Below, in pieces: positions 16,193 through 24,604 of a stretch of DNA of 64,000 bases. A program made the position numbers and the translations under genes. How positions within the stretch are numbered: the stretch's first letter is position 1; every line of letters begins with the position of its first letter. The notes under the pieces are model-generated. The model ran no database searches. It worked only from the letters and a program-made list of their open reading frames with translations, and was not told the DNA's origin. The DNA comes from Candidatus Zipacnadia bacterium (GTDB lineage Bacteria; Armatimonadota; Zipacnadia; Zipacnadales; UBA5352). Location of the stretch: positions 248,001-312,000 of the forward strand of contig JALGSU010000001.1 in assembly GCA_029821735.1 (NCBI GenBank), written 5' to 3'.

Positions 16193-17395
16193 ATGCCGCG
16201 ACGCGCCGTGATAACCGGAATGGGCATTATCTCCGCTCTCGGCGAGGGCGTGGATGCCTTCTGGCGTGGCCTCACCGAGAACCGCTCTGGCATTGCGCCG
16301 CTTGATCGCTTTGACACTGAGGGCCTGCGCAACGTCAACGGTGGACAGGTGCGCGACTTCGAGTTCAGCCCTCCTGATTTCTCGCTTGACCGCGCCCCCG
16401 ATCTGGCCACGCAGTATCTGCTGGTCGCGACGCGCGAGGCGCTGGTCAACGCAGCTATCGACACCTCCGGCGCTGATCCCCGGCTGGGGGCTGTATTCTC
16501 CACGAACTTCGGTGGCGGGAACTCCTGGGAGGACTATATTGGCGGCCTGCTGGCAGGCGAGGCGGACGCGGACAGTTTCGCCGAGTTCGGTTTTGACTCC
16601 GGCCCCCGTCATGTCGCCGCAACCTTCGGCGCCACCGGTCCGTGCACGGTGATGTCAGTCGCCTGCGCGTCGGGCACGGCCGCCCTGGGCATGGCCGCCG
16701 ACCTGGTGCACTCAGGCGCTGCCGACGCGGTGATCGCTGCGGGCTACGATGCGCTGGCCCCGACGCCGCTGTCAGGGCTCAGCGTGCTGCGCACCATCAG
16801 CGATGAGATGATCCGGCCGTTCTCCGCCGATCGCTCCGGCACCATCTTCGGCGAGGGTGCGGCGGCGCTGATCGTTGAGGATCTCGACCGTGCTCGCGAG
16901 CGCGGCGCCACTCTACTCGGTGAGGTCCTCGGCTGGCACGAGAACAATAACGCGTACCATCTCACCGCCCCCGACCAGGATGGCGCAGGCATGACGCGCG
17001 TGGTGGCTGGCGCGGTTGCTGATGCGGGCATCGATCCCGCGAGCGTCGACTATATCAACGCCCATGGCACCGGCACCAGGCCTCACGATCCCGCCGAGGT
17101 GCAGGCGATCAAGGCTGTGCTCGGCGACCGCGCTCGTGAGATTCCGGTCAGCTCCATCAAGGCGTCCGTAGGACACATGATGGGGGCGGCGGGCAGTGCC
17201 GAGGCCATCGCGACGGTGCTGGCCATTGCTCGGGGCATCATCCCGCCCACGCTCAACTACAATGAGCCCGACCCCGAGTGTGATCTCGATCACGTACCCA
17301 ACTCATCGCGCCCCGGTCGCGTGGCTGTGGCGCTCTCCATCTCAGCGGGCATTGGCGGCAACAACTCATGCGTGGCGCTCGGGGAGGTGACCTGA
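16193..17395 (+). CDS. Beta-ketoacyl synthase, FabF-like, intact active site
   Basis: The 400-residue thiolase-fold condensing enzyme has the complete catalytic set: Cys158 in VACASG, His in NAHGTGT, Lys and His in SSIKASVGHMMGAAG, and the C-terminal GIGGNNSC glycine loop. It should perform decarboxylative Claisen condensation. GAGGA (16182-16186) precedes ATG 16193; the frame is open further upstream but without a ribosome site. Its stop overlaps the next gene start (TGATG), with GGGGAGGTGA just before, so it is translationally coupled to the altered ketosynthase as in KS/CLF pairs. Confidence 0.9.
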   Translation: MPRRAVITGMGIISALGEGVDAFWRGLTENRSGIAPLDRFDTEGLRNVNGGQVRDFEFSPPDFSLDRAPDLATQYLLVATREALVNAAIDTSGADPRLGAVFSTNFGGGNSWEDYIGGLLAGEADADSFAEFGFDSGPRHVAATFGATGPCTVMSVACASGTAALGMAADLVHSGAADAVIAAGYDALAPTPLSGLSVLRTISDEMIRPFSADRSGTIFGEGAAALIVEDLDRARERGATLLGEVLGWHENNNAYHLTAPDQDGAGMTRVVAGAVADAGIDPASVDYINAHGTGTRPHDPAEVQAIKAVLGDRAREIPVSSIKASVGHMMGAAGSAEAIATVLAIARGIIPPTLNYNEPDPECDLDHVPNSSRPGRVAVALSISAGIGGNNSCVALGEVT

Positions 17396-18336
17396 TGGCT
17401 CCCGAACCTGCGCGCGTGGCCGTGACCGGCCTCGGCGTCGTGCATGGCCTGGGCCTCGATGTTGCCTCGCTGCTTGCGGAACTCGATGCCGGTGACGAAC
17501 CGCTCGAGCCCGGCGACGTGGTGGAGTGCGAAGGCTTCGACCCCGAGCAGCACCGCGAGAGCTCGAAGACCTACATGGATCGGTGCGCCGATCTGCTTCT
17601 CGGCGCATGCTGGCTTGCCGTGCGCGACCGGGATCCTGACTGGTCGGGCATGGCGACCGCCGCCCTCGACCCCACACGCTGCGGCATGTCAGTGGGCACC
17701 GCTTTCGGTCCGACCGACTCCATGCTGAACATGACCGGCCGCGTGCAACAGAAGGGCCTCCGCTTCGGCTCGCCTATGATCTTCACCCACACATTCGTGA
17801 ACGCCCCTGGGGCGCTCGCCTCCATCGAGTATGGCCTCCGGGGGCCATGTATGACACATCTCCTCGGCGACCAGTCCGGTGCCGCCGCGCTCGCGTATGC
17901 GGTGACGATGTTGCAGGCCGGGCGCGCTGACCTGATTATTGCCGGCGGCGTGGACACGGTCAGCCGCCCGTTGTTGGCTGCGCTGGACGCTGCCGAGGAC
18001 GATCGCCCGGTCGGCGAGGCGGCCGCGGTGCTTGTGCTCGAGACCGCCGATCACGCGGCCGCTCGCGGCGTGACGCCTCAGGCCGAACTGACCGCCGGCG
18101 TCTGCCTGACGCCGGGATCGGCGGGAGCACTCGCGGCCGCGCTGGCGCAGGCCGATTTGCCGGACGCTCGCGCGGTCACCGCCCCGGTGGCCTGCGGGCA
18201 CACCTTCGGCGCCTCGGTACCGCTGGCTGCGGCGTGTGGCGTTGGTTTGCTCGGACGCGGCGGCGCAGGCCCCCTCGCTGCAGGTACGCCAGACGACTCA
18301 TGCGCAATCATCGTCAGGGAGTGGCTCGGCGGATGA
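17395..18336 (+). CDS. Ketosynthase-like protein without catalytic Cys (chain-length-factor-like)
   Basis: The 313-residue thiolase-fold protein is clearly related to the preceding ketosynthase (start VAVTGLGVVHGLG; RGPCMTHLLGDQSGAAAL aligned to TGPCTVMSVACASGTAAL). The nucleophile Cys is replaced by Asp159, the first catalytic His region (N-A-H-G-T-x-T) is missing, and the protein is about 90 residues shorter than usual. A GH motif (His269 in CGHTFGAS) is kept. This is the pattern of KS-beta/CLF partners, which in known type II systems usually carry Gln at the Cys position. The frame is intact and coupled on both sides (TGATG in, ATGA out), so it is not a pseudogene. Confidence 0.78.
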   Translation: MAPEPARVAVTGLGVVHGLGLDVASLLAELDAGDEPLEPGDVVECEGFDPEQHRESSKTYMDRCADLLLGACWLAVRDRDPDWSGMATAALDPTRCGMSVGTAFGPTDSMLNMTGRVQQKGLRFGSPMIFTHTFVNAPGALASIEYGLRGPCMTHLLGDQSGAAALAYAVTMLQAGRADLIIAGGVDTVSRPLLAALDAAEDDRPVGEAAAVLVLETADHAAARGVTPQAELTAGVCLTPGSAGALAAALAQADLPDARAVTAPVACGHTFGASVPLAAACGVGLLGRGGAGPLAAGTPDDSCAIIVREWLGG

Positions 18337-19304
18337 CCCCAGAGATGCTGCGCGATTCATACCGCATGATGCTGATCATCCGGCGTTTCGAGGAAGCCGT
18401 GGCTGACATGTTCAGTCAGGGCCTCATCGTCGGGACCGCGCATTTCTGCATTGGGCAGGAGGCATCGGCGGTCGGCGCGGTCAGTGCGCTGCGCCCCGAC
18501 GACATGGTCACCTCGAACCATCGCGGGCATGGCCACTTCCTTGCCAAGGGCGCCGACGCTCCGCGACTGATGGCCGAGCTCTCGGGGAAGGCCACTGGCT
18601 ACGCGCGTGGCCGCGGCGGCTCGCAGCACGTGGCCGACTTCTCGCTCGGCTTCCTCGGCTCGCACGGTATCACTGCCGGCATGATCCCGGTCGCCACTGG
18701 CGCGGCGCTCTCGCAGAAGCTCCTCGGCACTGGCCGCGTGGTCCTCGCATTCTTCGGCGACGGTGCCACCGGGCAGGGCGCCTTCCACGAGGCCGTGAAC
18801 ATCGGAGCCGCGTGGGACTTGCCGATCATCTACCTGTGCGAGAACAATCTCTACGCGATGAGCACTTCGGTGGAGGAGTCATTCCGGGTGACCAGCGTCG
18901 CCGACCGGGCCAGTGCCTATGGCATTCCCGGCGTGAGCGTCGATGGCAACGATCTGCTTGCGGTGCACGAGGCCGTTGCCGAAGCCGCGTCCCGTGCACG
19001 TGGGGGAGAGGGCCCGACGCTGGTCGAGGCCCGCACATACCGCCACTGTGGTCACTCCAAGAGCGACCAGTGCGAGTACCGCACCGATGACGAGGAGGCC
19101 CGCTGGCTGGAGCGCGACCCGCTCAACTTGTTGGCCGCCCGGATGCTGGCAGATGGTGTGTTGAGCGAAGACGGACTGCTCATCATCGCGAGCGAGGTCG
19201 AGCGCGACATCGCAGCGGCTGTGGAATTCGCCCGCACCAGCCCCGACCCGGATCCCGCCACTGTCGCCGAGGATGTCTTCGCCGACTTCGACGCCACAGT
19301 CTGA
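18333..19304 (+). CDS. 2-oxoacid/acetoin dehydrogenase E1 component, alpha subunit
   Basis: The 323-residue thiamine-diphosphate enzyme subunit has the E1-alpha marks: HFCIGQEASAVG, SNHRGHGHFLAKG, and the ThDP/Mg motif GDGATGQGAFHEAVNIGA leading to ENNLYAMST (about 142-175), then a HCGHSKSD loop. In alpha2-beta2 E1 enzymes this subunit binds the diphosphate, while the beta subunit supplies the pyrimidine side and catalytic Glu. No E1-beta, E2 catalytic or E3 gene lies in the window. ATGA overlap with the CLF-like gene sets the start at 18333. Confidence 0.88.
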   Translation: MTPEMLRDSYRMMLIIRRFEEAVADMFSQGLIVGTAHFCIGQEASAVGAVSALRPDDMVTSNHRGHGHFLAKGADAPRLMAELSGKATGYARGRGGSQHVADFSLGFLGSHGITAGMIPVATGAALSQKLLGTGRVVLAFFGDGATGQGAFHEAVNIGAAWDLPIIYLCENNLYAMSTSVEESFRVTSVADRASAYGIPGVSVDGNDLLAVHEAVAEAASRARGGEGPTLVEARTYRHCGHSKSDQCEYRTDDEEARWLERDPLNLLAARMLADGVLSEDGLLIIASEVERDIAAAVEFARTSPDPDPATVAEDVFADFDATV

Positions 19305-19334
19305 CCCGCGCAGCCTGTCGTGGGAGGTGCACTG

Positions 19335-21284
19335 ATGGACTGCCTGAGCTGGTCGCCGTGGGTATTGACCCTCGGGTTGGCTTGCGCGGCCGCTTCGTGG
19401 GGCGACCCCGAACCCGCCCACGTGTGGCACTTCGACGAGGCCGAGGGCGACCTGGCGCTCGATTGCACCACGGACTTCATCGACCTCACGCTCATGGGCG
19501 GCGCCCGGCGCGTCGAGGGCCTGTTCGGCGCGGCAGTACAGACTGGCGAGGGTGGCTATCTGCAGGGAGAGGGCCTTGGCCCCATGGCCACTGGCGCCGT
19601 CGAGTGTTGGGTCAAACCCCTCGAGGAGATGGGCGCCTCGCAGTTTGGCATCGTTGGTTTCGGCAAGCGCCATGGTGAGCGCAACGACTACGCGCTTCTC
19701 GGTGTGTTCCCCGGCGTAACGCAGGACGACCCCGTCCAGTTCGGCTTCGGAATATGCAAAACCACTTGGGACGGCGCGCGGGTTGACGCGGGGCCCTCGC
19801 TCAACGAATGGCATCACATCGTCGCCAACTGGGGGCGTCTTGGCACGCAACTGTATGTCGACGGTGCGTTGGTTGCCGAGGAGGACGTGCGCTTTGACCT
19901 GCCCGATCATGCGGCGATCTTCCTCGGTGCCAGTTCATGGGGACGCACCTACAGCATGATCGTTGACGAGGTGCGTATCTACCGCGATAATCTCTCGGCT
20001 GAAGCGGTCTCGGCCCACCATGCCGACCGCTCATACGTGGCCTCCCCGCCGGCTCTGGCGAATCGCATGGCCCACTTCGGGCCCACCGAGGGTGCGTTAG
20101 TCACGGTGGCTGACTACGCCTCGCCCGACTCCCTCACCTGCGGCATCGAGGAGGCCATCGCCGCCTTGCCTCGAGAGGGGGGCGAGGTCTACATCCCCCC
20201 CGGCCGCTACCTGCTGCGTCGCTCGATCTGGGTGCCCAGCAACGTCACGTTGCGCGGCGCCGGCGGAGCGACCGTGCTGCTTCGCCCGACGGAAGTGCAG
20301 ACGCGCGTAACTGCTGCGGCGGAGACCGGCGAGAGCGTCATCCAGGTCGAGGACGCGTCGGGCCTGGAGGTGGGCGCGGATGTCAGTGTCTACGCTGACG
20401 GTGTGCATGGCTGGCACTCGACCACCGCGCACATCGAGGCCATCGACGGCAACGCGGTGACCCTCAGCCGGGGCTTGAACAAGCCCGTTGACCCCGACAA
20501 GAACGCGGGGATGATCAACTACTTCCCGATGATCACCGCCGAGCACAGGCGCGACTTCACCGTCCGTGACCTGACCATCGATGGCGGCGCGGGCAAACCC
20601 AACGAGGGCGTCATGGACTTCACCTGGGCTGCCCTGCACTTCTACGACTGCCGCGATCTGACCATCGAGAATTGCCGTGTGCGCAACTACATCTGCGACG
20701 GCATCTCGGTGCAAGCTGGCCGCGGCGCTACCATCTCGGGGTGCCTGATCGAGAACTGCCGCGGTCACGGCATGCACCCCGGCACGGGTTTGCAGGACAG
20801 CGTCTGGATCAACAACATCTCGCGCGAGAACACCTGGGACGGGCTGTTCTTTTGCATGCGCGTGATGCACTCGATCATCTCTAACAACGTCCTCGCCGAC
20901 AACGGCCATTGCGGGATCGGCCACATTGGCGGCGGGGGCGACAAGTATAACGTGGTCTCGAACAACACCTGTGTGCGGAACGGCCGCTGGGGGATTCACG
21001 TCTACGCTGGCACCGACAACGTGGTGACAGGAAACCTCTGCCTGAATAACTCGCAGGCTGAGCCTGGTCGCTTCCCGGGCATCGGCGTAATCCAGACGAC
21101 TGACTCGGTGATTACCGGCAACCGCTGTCTCGACGATCAGGAGACGAAGACGCAATCCGGCGGCGTGGTCGAGGTCGACAAGAGCGACCAGAACCTCATC
21201 ACCGGCAATCAGTGCCGAGGCAATCTCGGCCCTGGCGTCAGCACCTCCGGCCCCAACACCGAGGCCAGCGGGAACATGCAGTAG
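19335..21284 (+). CDS. Secreted LamG-like plus right-handed beta-helix protein
   Basis: The 649-residue exported protein has a signal peptide (about 1-24), a concanavalin/LamG-like domain (about 25-235; HVWHFDEAEGDLALD, LNEWHHIVANW, IVDEVRIYRDNLS) and a pectate-lyase-type beta-helix (about 250-649). The helix opens GGEVYIPPGRYLL and continues with repeated N-x-I-x-G-N-x-C style coils (VVSNNTCVRNGRWGIHVY, VVTGNLCLNN, VITGNRCLDD, LITGNQC). It likely binds or cleaves a polyuronide; no catalytic residues can be assigned by eye. GGGAGG lies 7 nt before ATG 19335. It follows E1-alpha by 30 bp, so it may share the transcript, though the role differs. Confidence 0.8.
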   Translation: MDCLSWSPWVLTLGLACAAASWGDPEPAHVWHFDEAEGDLALDCTTDFIDLTLMGGARRVEGLFGAAVQTGEGGYLQGEGLGPMATGAVECWVKPLEEMGASQFGIVGFGKRHGERNDYALLGVFPGVTQDDPVQFGFGICKTTWDGARVDAGPSLNEWHHIVANWGRLGTQLYVDGALVAEEDVRFDLPDHAAIFLGASSWGRTYSMIVDEVRIYRDNLSAEAVSAHHADRSYVASPPALANRMAHFGPTEGALVTVADYASPDSLTCGIEEAIAALPREGGEVYIPPGRYLLRRSIWVPSNVTLRGAGGATVLLRPTEVQTRVTAAAETGESVIQVEDASGLEVGADVSVYADGVHGWHSTTAHIEAIDGNAVTLSRGLNKPVDPDKNAGMINYFPMITAEHRRDFTVRDLTIDGGAGKPNEGVMDFTWAALHFYDCRDLTIENCRVRNYICDGISVQAGRGATISGCLIENCRGHGMHPGTGLQDSVWINNISRENTWDGLFFCMRVMHSIISNNVLADNGHCGIGHIGGGGDKYNVVSNNTCVRNGRWGIHVYAGTDNVVTGNLCLNNSQAEPGRFPGIGVIQTTDSVITGNRCLDDQETKTQSGGVVEVDKSDQNLITGNQCRGNLGPGVSTSGPNTEASGNMQ

Positions 21285-21298
21285 GGCGTCGGCAGGAC

Positions 21299-22627
21299 TT
21301 ACCCGACCAGCGCCTTCGCCTGCTCGAGCGCCTTCAGTGACTCGTCTCTCAGCACCGTCTCCGCCTCTGGCACTATGCGCAGGCCCATATGGCTCGCCCG
21401 CGCGACGTCCACTTCATATCCTCCGTCCGGATACGCCGCAGCGGTTGGCACGTAGCCAGCCCACCCGCCCACATGGGTGACGGGAAGCGTGATCGCGAAC
21501 GGTGATTGCTCCTGCACAGCCTGGCCGGTCTCGAAGAACACTTCGTTCGGGTAGCCGATTAGCGCGATGTCGCCGATTGCCAGCACGTGCACACCGATGG
21601 GCTTGCCTGCGATTGGCTCCCCTGACTGTGCCGCCGCAAGCCGCTCGCGAGCGTGCTCGAGTTCGCGCTCGGTATGCCACCGGCTGAGATCCTCGGTGTC
21701 CGTCCCGTCCTCGATTGCCCTCAGCTTGGGCTCCAAGTCAGCGATGATCGCCTCAGACTCCGCCGCTGGCGGCACCGCCTCCACGGGCAGCGCCACCTCG
21801 CGCACAAGCCCCACCAGCTTCACATCGCGCCGCGGCTCGTCGCACTCGGTCATGCCCTGGCACACCGCTCCTCCGAGGCGCTGGCCCAGCATCTCGACGG
21901 CCTCGAAGCTCAATCGCGGATGCGCGTTGATATCGCCCGAACAGCCCGCCATGAACGCGGCGACCCCGTCCACATTGCGCTCAACGAACGCCTCTGCCGC
22001 GCCCGGGCAGTCCCCCGAGATCAGGTAGCTGTCGCCGCCCATTACCACCCCGTGGACACCATGCCGGAAGAGCGTCGCCAGTGCCTCCCCGCTCTCTGCG
22101 TCCGCGAAGCACAGGACATTCGCGACCGTGTCGCAGGGCCCGTCGGGATTGCATCCCAGAATCGTGCGCCCGTCTTCCGTCTTCTCGCGCCGGTTGATGC
22201 CACACTGCACCGGACGAACCGCGTGCGCGACCGTCGCATCACGCATCTGGCCCTGGGCCTCAACGATGGCTCCCGCCACTACGTCGGTCAGGTTTTCGAG
22301 ATAGACGCGGTTCTTCGCGTCCTCGCCGTAGTGCGTGTCCGGGCCCGAGTGCGTGTGCGTGTCCGCCACGAACAGATGCTCGCGCCCGATGCCCGCCCGT
22401 TCCTGCACGCGCTCGGCCAGCATCGCCAACTCGTTGTTCTCTGAGAAGCACAGGTCCCGGATCACGATCGCCAACTGGGTCTCGCCGTCATCGAGCACGA
22501 TCACGCGGGCGAACAACTCGTCATGCACGCCCTCCGCGCCGTGATCGCGTCCGCCATACCCGGCCATCCACGCGCCCACCGGTGGCGTGATGTTGCGCTT
22601 GCATGTACCGACTCTGAGTTGACCCAT
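21299..22627 (-). CDS. Neutral/alkaline ceramidase-family metal amidohydrolase-like protein
   Basis: The 442-residue protein has the family start VGTCKRNITPPVGAWMAGYGGR, an ADTHTHSGPDTHY zinc-ligand segment near residue 95, a GVVMGGDSYLISGDCPGAA segment and the GCSGDINAH motif. The C-terminal Ig-like domain of true ceramidases is absent. No signal peptide is visible, so it may be cytoplasmic, and the substrate need not be ceramide; many soil-type bacteria carry such short homologues. GGAGG lies 8 nt before ATG 22627. It is divergent from the methyltransferase gene. Confidence 0.78.
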   Translation of the reverse strand: MGQLRVGTCKRNITPPVGAWMAGYGGRDHGAEGVHDELFARVIVLDDGETQLAIVIRDLCFSENNELAMLAERVQERAGIGREHLFVADTHTHSGPDTHYGEDAKNRVYLENLTDVVAGAIVEAQGQMRDATVAHAVRPVQCGINRREKTEDGRTILGCNPDGPCDTVANVLCFADAESGEALATLFRHGVHGVVMGGDSYLISGDCPGAAEAFVERNVDGVAAFMAGCSGDINAHPRLSFEAVEMLGQRLGGAVCQGMTECDEPRRDVKLVGLVREVALPVEAVPPAAESEAIIADLEPKLRAIEDGTDTEDLSRWHTERELEHARERLAAAQSGEPIAGKPIGVHVLAIGDIALIGYPNEVFFETGQAVQEQSPFAITLPVTHVGGWAGYVPTAAAYPDGGYEVDVARASHMGLRIVPEAETVLRDESLKALEQAKALVG

Positions 22628-22646
22628 CGTTCGGACCTCCGCCTGC

Positions 22647-22675
22647 TTGACTTGCCGGTGCGCCGGGGATATTCT
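22647..22675 (+). promoter_or_regulatory. Sigma-70-type promoter of the methyltransferase gene
   Basis: TTGACT (22647-22652), 17 nt, TATTCT (22670-22675), in the 95-bp divergent spacer and 47 bp before the ATG at 22723. Confidence 0.6.
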
Positions 22676-22722
22676 GTGCCAGCGAAGCTAAACCTGCTGC
22701 ACTCCAGATTGAGGCGACCGCC

Positions 22723-23598
22723 ATGCCGCGCGCCGAGCGTCGTGAACCCGAGTTCTATCAGGTCATCGAGGCGTGGGCGTTGCTGGACCTGGCTGAGAGC
22801 CCGGGGACATGCGGCGACCTGCTCGAGCGCCTGGCTGAGCAGAGCGCGAGCAATCTGGCGTATCGGGTGGACGGTGCGGTCCACCTGAGTCCGCGACAGA
22901 TGAACATCGTCCTGGGGCGCCTGCATCAGGGCGGGTTCATCGTGCGCGACCGGAGCGCCAACGCCTGGGTCGTCAGTGAGGCGGGGCAGAAGCTTCTGGC
23001 CGAATTTCAGGCCCGTGCGGAGACCGTTGAGGTCGAGAAGGATGACGCCGCCGACCGTTTCGTCAGCATGTTGGCGCCACCCGGTGCGATAGGGATGGCG
23101 CTTACTCTGGGCATCGACCGGCCCACGGCGTTGGACGTCGGCACCGGTGGTGGCTTCATGGCCTGCAAACTCGCGGCTGCCGGGCTCGATGTGATGGCGG
23201 TTGATCGCTGGGCTGAGGAGGGCGCGGTCGGCAGTCTCGCTGAGGCCGAGAAGAACGCGTGCGAAGCGGGCGTGTTCGTGCAGTTCCGGCACACCGACGT
23301 AACTGCGCTACGCCGCCGCGACGCCTTCAACTGCGTGGTGGCCTCCAACTCGGTGCACGAAATGCCTGACGTGCCTGCGGCCTTCCGGGCCGTGCATCGT
23401 GTGCTCAAGCCCGGCGGAGTTTTCGGCGGCCTCGACTTCAAGGTCTGCGTGGAGACCTTCGTGCGCCTCCGTTTCCACGCTCTGCTGGCGCTCACTGAGG
23501 GCGAGTGGCGCAGGGAACTGCGCGCCGCCGGCTTCTCCCGCCCGCGGGTGCACGATCTCGGCACCCGCCTCATCATCCTCGCCCGCAAACCGAAATAG
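22723..23598 (+). CDS. Winged-helix plus class I SAM-dependent methyltransferase
   Basis: The 291-residue protein has an N-terminal winged-helix-like region (about 10-100; LSPRQMNIVLGRLHQGGFIVRD then WVVSEAGQKLL), as in O-methyltransferase dimerisation domains. A Rossmann methyltransferase follows, with the SAM motif LDVGTGGGFMACKLAAAG near 140, the acidic loop AVDRW, and motif III-like VHRVLKPGGVFGGLD. Substrate is unknown; the winged helix may also serve in regulation. ATG 22723 has GAGG 8 nt upstream. It converges with the secretin-like gene (8 bp). Confidence 0.75.
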   Translation: MPRAERREPEFYQVIEAWALLDLAESPGTCGDLLERLAEQSASNLAYRVDGAVHLSPRQMNIVLGRLHQGGFIVRDRSANAWVVSEAGQKLLAEFQARAETVEVEKDDAADRFVSMLAPPGAIGMALTLGIDRPTALDVGTGGGFMACKLAAAGLDVMAVDRWAEEGAVGSLAEAEKNACEAGVFVQFRHTDVTALRRRDAFNCVVASNSVHEMPDVPAAFRAVHRVLKPGGVFGGLDFKVCVETFVRLRFHALLALTEGEWRRELRAAGFSRPRVHDLGTRLIILARKPK

Positions 23599-23606
23599 CG
23601 GGGCGC

Positions 23607-24431
23607 TCAGTCCTTGTCCCTGATTGCCGTGACCGTGATGATGTGGACCAAGCTTCTTTCGTCGGCGTCACCCAGTGTTGCTAACGCTATGGCTTGGCCG
23701 AGCTTGGCGGTGTATCGGATCGGGCCGACCCGTTCACGCCGCCCCTGCGGTTCGTCCCAGAGGAGATCGGCCTCCACCGTCACCGTGTCGCCTTCACTCG
23801 TGGCCGCAGTCAGTGTGTAGCTGGTGCCGAAATGCCTGTCTCCATCATCCGTCGCCTCGGTGCCGATGATGAAGCTGATGGTGCCTGGCGTGCCCTCGAC
23901 TGTAGTGACGCGCGGCTGGATGATGACCATCGCCTGACCGCTGTCGACGAGCTCGGAGATCAGGGCCTCGTCCACCAGCGTGTTCACCACGGTAGTGCGG
24001 CGCGGCTCCAGGTAAAAGCCACTCTCTCGTGGCAGTCCGAACTCTGGCGCGGCGACTTGTGTTCCGTCGGCCAGAATGACCGTGCGCTCGGGCGTAGCGC
24101 TCTCCAGCAGCGGTGTCGCATCAGCCATCTGCAGTACAGTCACACTGATCTCTACCTGGAAGAGGCGCACATCAGCCGCGTGAATGGCGGCCGTCAGCTT
24201 CTCGATTGAGGCGGCCTCGCCCGCAAGCAGCACGGCGTTGTCTCTGATGACGACCTCAATCTGCTTCACGTCGACCCCCAGTGACCCGTCCTCAAGCAGT
24301 CCATTGATCCAGTTCTGTATGGACGCAACAGGCAGGTGCTTGACGGCGACGATCGACGTGACCTCCGCCGCCCCTGCGTACGTCGCTCCCACGATTACAG
24401 CCACCATCAGCGCAACCAGAGATCGCCTCAT
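23607..24431 (-). CDS. Exported secretin-domain-like protein
   Basis: The 274-residue protein has a signal peptide (about 1-22). The N-terminal half (EVTSIVAVKHLPVASIQNWINGL) looks like the N1-type fold of secretins. The phrase RLFQVEISVTVLQM and the later AMVIIQPRVTTVEGTPGTISFIIG resemble the secretin core, where a PRV-T-x-x-G-x-x-A pattern is usual. The protein is about half of a normal secretin, and no other secretion gene is adjacent, so it may be a periplasmic scaffold rather than a channel. ATG 24431 is preferred for its signal peptide and GGGAGG upstream; the frame stays open to 24506. Confidence 0.5.
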   Translation of the reverse strand: MRRSLVALMVAVIVGATYAGAAEVTSIVAVKHLPVASIQNWINGLLEDGSLGVDVKQIEVVIRDNAVLLAGEAASIEKLTAAIHAADVRLFQVEISVTVLQMADATPLLESATPERTVILADGTQVAAPEFGLPRESGFYLEPRRTTVVNTLVDEALISELVDSGQAMVIIQPRVTTVEGTPGTISFIIGTEATDDGDRHFGTSYTLTAATSEGDTVTVEADLLWDEPQGRRERVGPIRYTAKLGQAIALATLGDADERSLVHIITVTAIRDKD

Positions 24432-24479
24432 CAATGTCCCCACCCTCCCACGACAATTGCGGTAGATGTCAATGATAAT

Positions 24480-24504
24480 GACATCCCCCCCCCCGAGATG
24501 TTCC
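24480..24504 (-). promoter_or_regulatory. Possible ECF-type promoter with a G10 tract in its spacer
   Basis: On the minus strand GGAAC (24500-24504), 17 nt, then GTC (24480-24482, followed by ATT). The spacer includes ten consecutive G (24485-24494 on this strand). Slippage in such a tract would change promoter spacing. The -10 side matches only GTC of GTCTAA. Confidence 0.3.
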
Positions 24505-24604
24505 ACATCATCACGCGAGCACCATCAAAATGCGCACCTCATCCTCCATCGGCCAGCGCAATTGCACGCGCGCGTCACCTGAACGCCTCCTGCTTCGGTA
24601 CGTT

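Noticed and set aside
17395..18336. Reading the Cys-less ketosynthase as a pseudogene
   Set aside because: The frame is intact, overlaps both neighbours as in coupled operons, and keeps fold motifs, so a CLF-like role is more likely.
19335..21284. Beta-helix gene as a member of the ketosynthase/E1 pathway
   Set aside because: It has its own strong ribosome site and a signal peptide, so it acts outside the cell; shared transcription is possible but not a shared pathway.
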